A stretch of DNA of 64,000 nt from Plutella xylostella. Lineage: Eukaryota; Arthropoda; Insecta; Lepidoptera; Plutellidae. This document shows positions 21,548 to 31,899 of this stretch, piece by piece. The notes under the pieces are model-generated. The model was given only the letters and a program-made list of their open reading frames with translations, was not told the origin of the DNA and made no database searches. The first letter of the stretch is position 1, and every line of letters starts with the position of its first letter. The translations under genes and the position numbers were made by a program. Location of the stretch: assembly GCF_932276165.1 (NCBI RefSeq), contig NC_063987.1, positions 4,898,001 to 4,962,000 on the forward strand, in the 5' to 3' direction.

Positions 21548-23599
21548 CACACGGCAACGTCAAATGGTTGGCAGGGCACACTAACGTAGTGTATGTGTGC
21601 ACACTAACGTTGTCTATGTGTGCATAAACGCAGAAATCGGTTTACACACCAGTAACAAACCACACACACACACAACAGCACAAACGAGTTTGCGCGTAGG
21701 CAAACGCCCGTATACCAGCTGTGACATAAAAATATCAACCGGTAGTGTTAGTGAAATAGTTATAAAATTGATGTGAAGCAAAATTTCACTACCTGTGTCT
21801 ATACACTTCGTAGCTCATTGGTAGAATGTTAGACTAATGAAACATAGGTCGTGAGTTCGAGTCCACGGATGGTTATTTTTATTTAACTTAATTCAAATTT
21901 TGCGTTCATTTAAACGCTGTTGAGTATAACATTAATATATTTGAAACTGACAAATGACTACAAGCTGCATAGCTGTCGACTATTTCTCTTCGCCAAAAAT
22001 ATATGATTCGTTCTTCATTTGAGAATTAAAACCATTCTACCCTCATACAATATGAATAAACGAAATTTGTTTTTAGTTTTAGTGACAATTCACCTCTGCG
22101 TCTGCAAAGTGATTCACTTTGTGATTTGTCAATTTAATTAATTACTCTTCGCAGTCACTATGGAAAGTCACTTAACCATGTTCAAAAAGGCGGAGATAAT
22201 CGTATTTATATGAACAAAACATTACAATCAGTGAAATCGCAAGACGTTTAACGGTAAGTAACATAGAATTGCAAATATTTTATTTGACTGTTAGAGTATT
22301 TGTATTTGTATAAGCTAAGTATTTGTTTTTTTTGTTTGCAGAGGAGAACTGTTCAATTATGGGTTCACCGATACGCAGATTCGGGACATGTAGACAGTAG
22401 TCGTCTATACGGATGCATCAACACGCCATCGAGAAATCGTAGCTGCACATAGCGCTGATCCGTTCTGCAGCACCCGTTCTACGGCCACAACACATAATCT
22501 ATCCCTACAAACCGTACGGGTTCACTTGCGTGCTGCTGGGTTGCGGTGTCGGAGGCCGACGAAGAAAACTGCTCTAACCGATCAGCATCGTCGAAACAGA
22601 GTGCGTTTTGCGACTGACTATTTTAAACTTTGATTGGTGCAACAATGTGGTGATATTTAGTGATGAAAAGTCCTTTAAATCAGACAAGGATGGACGTAAG
22701 ATATTATGGCGAAAAAGTGGTGAAAATTATACCACTTCAGCTTGCAGATTTGGATACTCGAGTTCTCTTACGAATTAGTACCTACCTCATTTCTGATATG
22801 GTCCTATAGGACTATAGAGAAACACCAAGCAATAAGCTCTCTCCATTGCCCGTTGAGCGGTTTTAAATCGGTGGACCAGTCCAACCGGGGTAGTAGGGTA
22901 TGCCTTGAGAATTCTTAACCAGTCGTTGTCTTCCCCAGTCAGAGCTGAAGGGTATCTGCGAGGTGGCGTACAGCTGCTACCACGACCAGGTGCTGATCTG
23001 CGGCCTATTCAATGTTGATTCATATAACTAATGACTTGCCTATTTACTTTAGTAAAACAGCCAGTCCATCCTTTTCTGATGTTTATTATGATTTAAAACT
23101 GCTAATTGAAAATTTTCATTATTAATATAAACTAAAACTATGTTTTAAAACGGAAAACAACAAAAACGTAACATCCTTAATGTTTATGCTACGGCAAGAA
23201 TAAATTTGGTAATTTTAACACTTAATAACTTGTTTCATTTACTTTCTGTGTTGCTTTTATTCGTATATACTACAATAATATTATTAACCATATTAAAAAT
23301 AAATTAAATCTATAAAAAAAAACAAAAAAGGAATATTGTAAGTTCAGTGGGATTTGAACCACCATACCGATTATTGTAAGTCTTGTATCATACTAACTGA
23401 GCCATTCAATCTATTACAATGTCTCGCAAAATTTTGCTTCATATCATAAAAACAATGAATCATTGTCACTGGCACAACTACATGCTTACAATATCCGTGT
23501 GTGGGTTGCCCAGAACTAAATAATTACGTCGACGTCGCCGACACACACATACACTACCTACGTTAGTGTGCCCTGCCAACCATTTAACGTTGCCGTGTG
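21548..23599. mobile_element. Tc1/mariner-type element, copy 2, carrying host DNA
   Basis: Same terminal inverted repeats and TA flanks (21546-21547, 23600-23601) as the copy at 9529-11452, and nearly identical inside. Transposase remnants are again broken. The segment that corresponds to about 10702-10865 of copy 1 is absent and replaced by 275 bp identical to 20687-20961 of Kazal-like gene 3. It lies 240 bp after the stop codon of that gene. Confidence 0.88.
22731..23005 (+). pseudogene. Captured fragment of Kazal-like gene 3 inside the transposon
   Basis: This segment matches 20687-20961 without a difference that I can find by eye. It comprises intron 1 sequence, the 3' splice site and the first 67 bp of the Kazal exon (SELKGICEVAYSCYHDQ). 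It starts after a TA shared by both sequences and ends in GGCC followed by about 6 bp of filler (TATTCA) before transposon sequence resumes. It is not a functional gene. It is a transduplication within the element. Confidence 0.88.
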
Positions 23600-23601
23600 T
23601 A

Positions 23602-24188
23602 CATAGGTAGTTGCTATTTCATGAAGAAGATAAGTTGTTAGCTGAGTGATTGAATCTGCGCCGCCTCTCGATAGTAAATTGCTTTACTCTACATTTTACA
23701 CGCCTCTCTACTTCTGCTATTGATTGGATTATTAGTATTATTACTGAAACTATTGAGAGCACTATGGAGCCAATTACATTTTATGTAGCCTGTAGGGATT
23801 GCTAGCTTAATTGAAATACCATTGGAAAAGCATATCATAATCAGTTCTTATGTGACATCTAAGTAGCGCTAAACACAAACATCAAATACCAAGGTACTTA
23901 AACGGAGTATAAAATACGGTCTGAAATAACTTTATTCAAATGTAAAAGTAAAAAAATTGTTTGAAACAATCGTGTAGATTGATTTCAATAGGTTCCTTTT
24001 TATTAAGCCATAACATTTTTATGTATAAAATATACGTACAGGTACCCACTACATAGGTATATTTCGTTTATTGGATTATTGGTATGAATCATAAATAGGT
24101 ACTAAATTGTGTGCAAATAGAAATAAACTAAAATGCCCAAACTAATGCTGTTACGATTCATCTGCTATCTGTTCAGATAATTTTGATA
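23602..24188. other. AT-rich spacer, no gene seen
   Basis: Between transposon copy 2 and Kazal-like gene 4. I see no exon, repeat border or conserved motif. Confidence 0.4.
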
Positions 24189-25410
24189 ATGGATTTACGT
24201 TTAGGTGAGTCTACCTACCTATGAATGTATTGGATATATAAGTACGTAACTAGCTATAACTCTCTAAAAGAAAACTCTAACCAAGTCTGGGAAATTTCAG
24301 TGTGCCTCGCTTACTTCGTTGCATGTGTTACCAGTCACAGTGAAACTATAAAGGTAAGTAAAAACTTTTTAGCCTGCATGAGCTACTTTCATCATGGATT
24401 CAATTCTTAAATTGTATACATACCTACATTATCTAGCAAGAGGAACATCTCTGATTAAATTCCATCCTTTAAGAAGGGGCTAAAATTCAGTCACGGAAGT
24501 AAATAATGGTACTTACCTCTGTAGAGAGTCCTAAGGAACATGTTATTAAGTGAAAGTCCTAAATGTTGTAATTTTCTGATGGTATTCTTAGTTCAACAGT
24601 GGGCCCTCTATTGGCTGATAATGATGATTATTTTCTAGGCTCAAGCTTGCTTGTGTTGGGGTCCACCAAACCGTAATAGGCCGGCGTGGTGGACTAGGCC
24701 TAAAACCCTTATTTCATTGGAAGGAGACCCGTGCCCCATCAGTGGGGACGTGATGGGTCGTGATGATGATGATGATTGTCAGTTCAACAGTGGGCAATAG
24801 AGGGCTAATGCTGATGATTCTTTCACCTTCTTCATCCTTCCAGAACGAGGAGGAGTGCAAGATAGCGGACCTGTGCGTGCACGACAAGGTGCCGATGTGC
24901 GCGATCGACTCGTGCGGCGAGATGAGGACCTTCATCGACACCTGCGACATGCACGAGTTCAACTGCGATAGCAAGAAAGGTAAGTTCAGGACGGTTAGAG
25001 GCTAAATCGACAAATGAATAAAAAATTGTAAAAAAGGCCGAGGTAAGCGCAGCGCTCTGAAACTTGGAAAAACAAAACTACAGCGCTGACCACGACACTT
25101 GCCACATAGCAAGAAGGGTATGTACACGGGGGGTCACTGTCTAAATTGATGAACAAACGAAAAATAATACAAAGGGATAGAGCCGTGGTTAGCGCAGCGC
25201 TCCGAAGCTTTAGAAAAACAAAACTGCAGCGCTATAACCACGACTCTATCTCGTTTTCATTTTTCTCGTTCTTTCGTTCGTCGATTAACGCCAGTTTCAA
25301 TAACTCTATCTATTTATAGCTGACAGTTACTTTCATACGAATTATGCATATAGATAGTATGCAACTTTTTATGTGTCAAAATCGTATGATAGCTGATAAC
25401 TATCAGCTAT

Positions 25411-25449
<39 letters not shown>

Positions 25450-26311
25450 GGAAAAATAACAGAAATAGATCACAGAGAGTAATATGCAGACGGATATAAA
25501 ATAAATGCTTAAATCTACTTCCTTGAACATTTTTCTCAGGGATATAATATTATAATACTTTATTTGGTGACATTTTAGAATTAATTTAGTTGATATAAAA
25601 ATATTTATGACTAAAATTAAGCATGCAATTTATTAAAAGGGAAAATAAATCATGCATCCTAATTATTATACATTATAAAATTATTGTCTAATTAAATTAA
25701 ATAGAAAATTCTACATTATTATATATAATTTTGAAAATCTATATCTACAGTATTTTTAGTAAGTACCTACTATATTATTTACTAGGCTTCGCATTTTGAG
25801 TATCATCCAGTATACATCTTATTTGATTTTTGAATTTCAATTTACTCATAGTGAATAAGTCAACTGGGTGGAGTACTTTATTATACGTCTCACACATCCG
25901 TCTCAGAGGTGCTCGACTACCGCTGTTGGTCCGCGCGGTGTCCAGGGAGAACAAGGCCTTGGATCGCGATAGATAGGTAGAGTATTGAAACTAGCGATCG
26001 ATTTAGATCGCGTCGAAGAAACCTCCAGTATATTGGAAGAGGCTCTTGTGGAGCCTCTTCCAATATACTGGAGGTTTCTTCGACGCGTCCTGCAGTGATA
26101 TACGTTTTATACGGCTTGTGTGATGAAGATATTTGCAGGGGAAGTGTCATTGTTTCAAAGTTTATAATGATGGTGAAGAAGCTCTAATTTGTTTTCAGAC
26201 TTCAAGCAGCGCCCGATCCACGAGTGCTGGGTGACCTGCAAGAGAGGAAGGTCCTTCAAGAAGCCAGAATATAGAACTGATTGTAACGTTAATAATAAAA
26301 ATAAACTTTAA
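24189..26311 (+). CDS. Kazal-like secreted protein 4
   Basis: Four exons give 105 residues: 24189-24204, 24301-24353, 24844-24979 and 26199-26311. The first is only 16 bp (MDLRL plus one base). It joins by a phase-1 intron to CLAYFVACVTSHS, which completes a signal peptide. The third exon is the Kazal-like domain (C-x5-C-x7-C...TFIDTC-x6-C) with an extra Cys in the loop (AIDSCGEM). The tail exon adds HECWVTCKRG and YRTDC, so this protein has nine cysteines after the signal, three more than the basic pattern. Gene 5 shares these features and is its closest relative. Intron 3 contains MITEs and a LINE relic. Confidence 0.7.
25133..25288. mobile_element. Foldback MITE, GTCACTCTCTAAATC family, copy 1
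   Basis: Begins GTCACTGTCTAAATTGATGA and ends in a TTCGTTCGTCGATTA-type complement, with central CAAAACTGCAGCGCT. A related copy is at 52018-52166 in the synaptobrevin gene. A partial, more diverged copy (about 24993-25100) lies immediately upstream as part of a tandem duplication of roughly 137 bp. It is non-coding. Confidence 0.6.
25297..25451. repeat. Foldback MITE relic followed by a TTTA microsatellite
   Basis: 25297-25412 is a diverged copy of the foldback family with ends GCCAGTTTC..ACTCTATCTAT and CAAAATCGTATG inside; better copies are at 29219-29359 and 36413-38710. It is followed by about nine units of ATTT at 25410-25450. Confidence 0.6.
25560..26010 (-). mobile_element. LINE C-terminal fragment
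   Basis: On the minus strand one frame gives LSRSKALFSLDTARTNSG, then APLRRMCETYNK and HPVDLFTMSKLKFKNQI. This is the usual C-terminal end of insect non-LTR polyproteins, and it runs to a stop near 25780. AT-rich 3' sequence follows. The 5' end stops at a perfect hairpin (26011-26089). It is located in intron 3 of Kazal-like gene 4. Confidence 0.62.
26011..26089. repeat. Perfect 37 bp hairpin at the LINE fragment 5' end
   Basis: Arms 26011-26047 (starting CGCGTCGAAGAAACCTCCAG) and 26053-26089 are exact inverted copies with a 5 nt loop, TTGTG. It abuts the truncated 5' end of the LINE fragment, the same arrangement as at 7554-7599. Confidence 0.85.
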
Positions 26312-26753
26312 GTCTAAAATAATTTGATGAGTTTTTTGTGGTTATAGAGTTTTAGAGCGGCGGCGGCGTTTAAAAATAATGCTATTGCTATTTTACTAAA
26401 CCTCCGTTTTTCGGAATTTTACTGTAGTGATGTATATTATACCATACCATATCTGCGTATACATTGTATATCTCTCATAAAAATATCTATTTGAAAACTA
26501 TAATATAGGTATATATCTACTATCTTAGTTCCAGTTTTACTATTATTTGTAGGCACCTCTACTATTTTAAACTCTATAAAATTTTATACGATATTTCAAA
26601 AGTGCCCATAAATCCCGTATGTTTTTATTAGATTTTCAATACTATATATTTTACGTATCTACTTAGTTAGGTACTTATTCGATTATTGATTACGTGCCGC
26701 ATTTGACGAAGCGTTAGAAGTTAAACATACGATAATGTTCAGTTTACAACAAG

Positions 26754-28667
26754 ATGCATTCAAATGTTGCTATGCTTCTGATTTTTGTATGGATTTGTGT
26801 TAAAATCTGCGATGCTCATGTGGACCAAGAGAAAGTAAGTCCTTCTGTCAAAATATTACCTGAATCTAGCTGAAATCTAGCACTAAGTACAAGAAGAGGT
26901 ATGGAACTACACATTACACAAATAATTTATGCTAAGGATCCAAGTATCCCTGGAGAAATTTCCCAAATAATGATATTGTATAAGCACTTATACTTCTTTG
27001 GATAATGAACTATTTCTAATCTCCAGTAAATAAAAAGCTGACTATGCAGGTTGTTTTTTGCTTCCAAATTCTTTTTTTGTGTGTCTCATTCATTGTCCTG
27101 GAGAACGCCACTTATAAAACCCCGACCTGTACACCCTCCAGCTGCTACAGGAGTGCAAGATGGCGGACATCTGCCGGCACGACCAGGTGCCGCTGTGCGG
27201 GATCGACTCGTGCGGGGAGATGAGGACCTTCATAGACTCGTGTGACCTGCATGAGTTCAACTGCGACAGTAAGAAAGGTACGTCATCTTAGGAATTGGAC
27301 CCTATTATATTCTACTCTGAAGTGGCTCTCTCAAGTGGATACTATGTACATTGTCCCCCTAATTTCAGCTCAGCCAGCCTAGCTCCCGTGAACCTTAAAG
27401 GTTAATTTTTTGCAGGCAACAGCCATAACATTCATAGCTCGCTCTTGACCAATGGGGTAGGTTCAAGCTGTGCAAAATATTGAAATATTGATTTATTTTA
27501 TTGATACGCAAACGCTACCACAGACTGGCTACGTATTTGCTGGTTTCTCTTAGCAAAAACTAATTATGTAAGTACATACAAAAAAACTGAAGCCGGTTTG
27601 ATTTATTTGTCTCCAGACTCCTAGATCATATTCTGATAACGAACACAAACATTTCAAACTTTCTTAATTTCTAAGTAATAATTCAAATTGCTTTTCATTC
27701 ATTAATTTCATCATACCTTATCCCGATTCCATGAAAACCAATAACTATTCAATCACAAGAGTATTTTCAAAGTAAACATTTTACTAATCACGACTATTGG
27801 GAAAATTGAGCCGTCTCGTCTGAAATTGAATTGCGACCCAAAGTCTTATTGGGTGAGAGTGAAAATCGATCACAAGTCGTAGCCGTAATTGGCACTTATA
27901 TTTTGTTACTAGGGGACCTCTTATTTTGATTAATTGATTTACCTAAATACAGTTGTTTTATTAGTATTTGTCTTACAAAAAACAACGACCTGAGAAAACC
28001 AGTCATTACACTCTTTACTTTACCCTTCTTAGCTGGGGGTTGACTTTGAAAGGTCAGTCTACCCTGCAGGGTCAGACCCTGCGCTATCTTTGCTTATGGC
28101 GCCAGCAAACTGTCCCACTTGAGACTAAACCACTTCAGTCGAAGGATAATGGGCTCCGCTTCAGAATCTGTTTAATTACAAACTTAATGACTAAAGTATA
28201 AAAATCAAAAAGATAATGAGCAATAACCTCTTCCAATTTTGATCTCATTATGCAAGTGGCATGGCGCCAGATTGTTATGAAAGTTTATTGGCAATTAGGT
28301 ATAACATTTATAACATAACTTATTTAATAGCCTTTATTAGTGTGGTCGATTAAAATTTAAATTAAGTACCTACGTATATGTTTTAAGTACCTAATTAAAC
28401 GTAACGTACTTACATCGTAAGCATCTTATCAAATCATTTCCGACAAACTTTGACACAAACTCTCAAGTTTGACATCTGCAAAGCCCCCTACTCAGATACC
28501 TACTGGTTGTGAAGCAGTTTTAATTATGATGTTAACACATTTGAAGATAATGATAATAGTACATAATTTCAGATTTCATTCAGAAGCCGGTACACGAGTG
28601 CTGGGTGACGTGCAAGCGAGGGCGCTCCTTCAAGAAACCACTATACAGGACCGACTGTGGACCCTGA
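26754..28667 (+). CDS. Kazal-like secreted protein 5
   Basis: Three exons give 103 residues: 26754-26834 (signal peptide MHSNVAMLLIFVWICVKIC), 27142-27277 (Kazal-like domain) and 28573-28667 (tail). The domain reads ECKMADICRHDQVPLCG, then GEMRTFIDSCDLHEFNC, the same spacing as gene 4 and with the same extra loop Cys. The tail has HECWVTCKRGRSFKKP and YRTDC. Exon phases (0, 1) match the whole cluster. Genes 4 and 5 are clearly a recent tandem duplicate pair. An arthropod-initiator-like TCAGT lies just before the ATG at about 26740. Confidence 0.72.
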
Positions 28668-29217
28668 TACAATCATTTTAATAGTTAATTCATAGAAGGT
28701 TTCATGTTAAACTTTATAAACAGTCCTTAATTAATGAGCATATTATGAGCAGGTAGTTTTTTTTTTGTTAAAAACGAATATTATATTTTATTATCCGAAA
28801 AGTCACTTGTACTTACTCACCTTATGAATCTTCCTTCGACTTGCACAAATAGTTCAAAATGAGCTCAGTCATTTTTGAGTTATTGCTACCTTCTTGAGTA
28901 TAAATAAAGTCAAATATACTTACATAATATATTAAATTAATAACTACCAGAGTTTCAATTATAAAAAGTTTATTGAACAATAACTTACTAAAGTACTTAT
29001 TGCTCGAGATCACAGTACAGCTTAAACATACGTATTTACATAATGAATAACCTTAAATATATTTACACTTATTACATAAAAGTAATAATTAATAAACCTC
29101 GAACATTATCAAAATATAGTGACTTAGACAGCTCTCGGAAACTTCGTATTTCGTCACGCAACAGTTATACAGGTGTTGTAAAAGTGGTATTACATAGTTA
29201 GCTGAAAGGAGATGACT
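28668..29217. other. Spacer between Kazal-like gene 5 and a MITE
   Basis: AT-rich; no exon or repeat border is seen. A small frame on the minus strand (28822-29013) shows no recognisable feature. Confidence 0.35.
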
Positions 29218-29218
29218 T

Positions 29219-29359
29219 ACTGCCAGTTTCTATAACTCATCTATCTATAACTGGTAGTTACTTTCATACGATTTTGACAGATTGTTACTCTTGATTATGT
29301 CAAAATCGTATGAAAGTAACTACCAGTTATGGATAGATAGAGATATAGAAACTGGCAGT
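29219..29359. mobile_element. Foldback MITE, ACTGCCAGTTTCTAT family
   Basis: A nearly complete hairpin. ACTGCCAGTTTCTATAACTC at the left is matched by its complement at the right, with CATACGATTTTGACA / TGTCAAAATCGTATG nearer the centre. It folds over almost its full length. Related copies are at 25297-25412, 29601-29703 and 36413-38710 (interrupted). Confidence 0.8.
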
Positions 29360-29600
29360 TAGTGAGTCATTATAAACAACCTTTGTTCTACGACTTTTGG
29401 GAATTCGCGATAAAAATATCAAGATGTCGTTGTTAAACTTCACGTAAAGGTAATTTTTTTGCACATTCTCATCATCGTAGAAAAAGTTGTTCAGAAAGAC
29501 ACCCTCATTCGCCTTCTTTCGGCTTACTTAACTTTTGCAACACCCACTAATCATTAACTATTGTAACACCCTGTATAGCGAGACACAGGCTGACAAACTG

Positions 29601-29703
29601 CCCGTTTCAATACTCTATCTATATATAGCTGATAGTTATCACACAATTTTCAAATTTGTCAAAACCGTATGAAAGTAACTGTCAGCTATCGATAGATAGA
29701 ATT
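29601..29703. mobile_element. Foldback MITE relic, same family
   Basis: Shares the TACTCTATCTATATATAGCT start and the GTCAAAACCGTATGAAAGTA right half with the copy at 29219-29359. It is shorter and diverged, and ends 15 bp from the stop codon of the minus-strand secreted gene. Confidence 0.65.
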
Positions 29704-29717
29704 TCATCTAAAACATT

Positions 29718-30438
29718 CTAGTGGCGGTCCAAGAAGCCGGCGCTCTTGACGATGTGGTAGATCCTCTCTCGGGGGATCTTCTCCGCCTCGCGCTCCACCA
29801 CGCGCATCTCCTTGTTCGTGAACCACGACTCCTTGGCCAGACCTGCAGGACCACATGGGGTAATTATTATATGTCGGGACATCTCCAACATGGAAATAAT
29901 TATAATAGATCTCATACATAGCCAACGGCCATCCAACCTCAAACTAGGCAGAGCCTGGCATGGTATATGGGTATAATCGGTCAGCTGATGGGTATATCTA
30001 CACAGATACTTAAAAATAGTATCTAACATGTCTAATTTTCAATCTTCAAGTTGTAACTAAGACCCTGTAACCGGCTGATGGCTAAAACTTCACCGGTCAA
30101 TCGACTTTAAAAAAAAGTACGCCACTGGATGCTAACTTTAAGCACCTTATAATAAAATGTATACTTCCAAAAAGCTTACCAGCAGCTATAGCAGGGTTAT
30201 CATAGAAGTCCCTGGACTTGATCAGCTCGCGCGGCAGAAGCGCTTCACTTTCCGCATTCAGCTCGACAGCGGGGTGGGGGCGCACCACCGGGGGCGCGGC
30301 GTCCACGTACTCCACACCTAGCGGGTGCACGGGGGCGGCAACTGCGTGCAGGGGGGCGCTGAAGTGCAAGGGGGTGAAGATGCCGGGCCGCGCCTGCGCC
30401 ACGGACACTGCGGCCAGAGTGAGTAGAAGCACGCGCAT
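29718..30438 (-). CDS. Short secreted protein of unknown function
   Basis: Two coding exons (30438-30180, 29842-29718) join in frame into 127 residues; a leader exon lies near 31783-31810. Residues 1-17 are a clear signal peptide (MRVLLLTLAAVSVAQA). Residues 18-55 are Pro/Ala/His-rich (FSAPLHAVAAPVHPLG). The remainder is charged and looks conserved in type (LPRELIKSRDFYDNPAIAAG, KESWFTNKEMRVVEREAEKI, YHIVKSAGFL). There are no cysteines in the mature protein. I do not recognise the family with certainty; the composition suggests an extracellular or cuticle-associated protein. An acceptor (AATTCCAG) 16 bp before the ATG joins the leader exon. Confidence 0.72.
29860..30035 (-). mobile_element. 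SINE relic
   Basis: A diverged match to the body of the tRNA-derived SINE (GGCCATCCAACCTCAAACTA, GGTCAGCTGATGGGTATATC) without the tRNA head. It lies in the intron of the secreted gene. Confidence 0.55.
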
Positions 30439-31776
30439 TTTGGAGACTGACTGGAATTAGAGATGTAGAAAAAGCTATGTTATGGTCATTGAAAGTACAC
30501 AGGGACACCCGAAAGTATTGGATGAGTTACATATTTGTGGTTTTGAAAAGTTTAAATAATTTTTAAGTCTTGGTAAATAAGAATAAATGAGAAATCATTA
30601 ACTTTTTTGTATCAGTTCAATACATGTTATCGTTCCCGTAGTTAACTAATGTCGCGAGGATTAAACTGGAATACTTTTTAAGTATTACCATCAACATAAG
30701 ACGAATAGTTTATTTACTATTATGCTTCCTATGCAAACTTTTTTATAGATACTTAGGTTGAAACTCGATTCTGAATCCGGAGTGAGTTTTGAAATTGGCA
30801 TTCTGTAATTTCCGCAATTTCGAGATTTTGACAAATACCTAATGTATGAGATGACATACGTGAAGTGAAAGGTGAAGGGAGAATGAAGATCGAAGTGAGA
30901 TGTCTGATTTTACAGAATCGCACAGCAGGTTCGAACTTACACAAAAACAAGCCGTAAAAACACAGTTTGTCACGCAGGACGCAAAATAAAAGATTTTTTG
31001 TATTAAAATTATTTAGGCATGCATATAAAAATAAAAATAAAAGTAATTAGGTACTACCTAATTATAAACTAAATATCAAGTTTATTGATTTGATTTTACG
31101 GCAAAATCCTGCAAAGTCTTGATCATGTGACTGCAAATCATTGAGCTGTATAATAAGTAATGACCCCTTCTAAATGTCGTCATCATAATTATTGCAGAAA
31201 CACAAATATTATACTTGCGCTAAGTGAACATCAGTTTAGCAAGAAAACATTGGGAAACACTCACTTTATTAAACATTGACACAAATTATTTTATTACGCA
31301 GCTTACTGTCGCGACACATGTAATAAGTATCATACTTTGTGCATAATAAATACGTCAATTAACAAAATTATTGCTTTTTGCAAAGAAGTGCATTGATGCA
31401 AGTGCAGACATTGTAGTCATTGAGGATTGGCCCAGCAAATACATTACGAAGTAACTATAGATGTGCATTGGGTGAGCAGGTACAATTAACGCTTTATTAG
31501 AGTAACCAACCCTTGACCAACAACTTTAGTGTATGTCACCGACATGCTAAGGTACTTCATAAAGTTTTCGATGATCTTTGAATCCACCTAAACAAAAATA
31601 TCACATAAATAACCCTGGTACTATGCGCTTTTTGTAAGTAACTCACTGGCACAAATAAAAAAACAAACAAAAACCACTATCCAGCCAGCAACACCACTCA
31701 AAATAGAACAAGAACACTACGCGTTCGAAAATTTGAATTCAACGTTCGAATAGCACAACACAAGAATGTAGTCGAC

Positions 31777-31842
31777 ACTTACAGTCGGAGTCACGGTCAC
31801 AGCGAGCACTGCGCCGGCGCCGCCTGAGCCCACAATATATAG
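31777..31842 (-). promoter_or_regulatory. TATA promoter and leader exon of the secreted gene
   Basis: Read on the minus strand, GGCTATATATTG (31842-31833) is followed about 25-30 bp later by a CAGT initiator (near 31808). A short leader exon then ends at a strong donor, CCGACT|GTAAGTG (donor at 31782). The first intron runs to the acceptor just before the ATG at 30438. The TATA box suggests regulated, probably tissue- or stage-specific, expression. Confidence 0.6.
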
Positions 31843-31899
31843 CCTCCGTGGCAAGTAACCTTCTTCAAGTGCTTCCGGGGCTGTTATTAACTCCTAGAA

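Noticed and set aside
27142..27277. Alternative acceptor CTACAG at 27150 for Kazal-like gene 5
   Set aside because: Also in frame, but the first acceptor gives an exon of 136 bp, the same as in gene 4.
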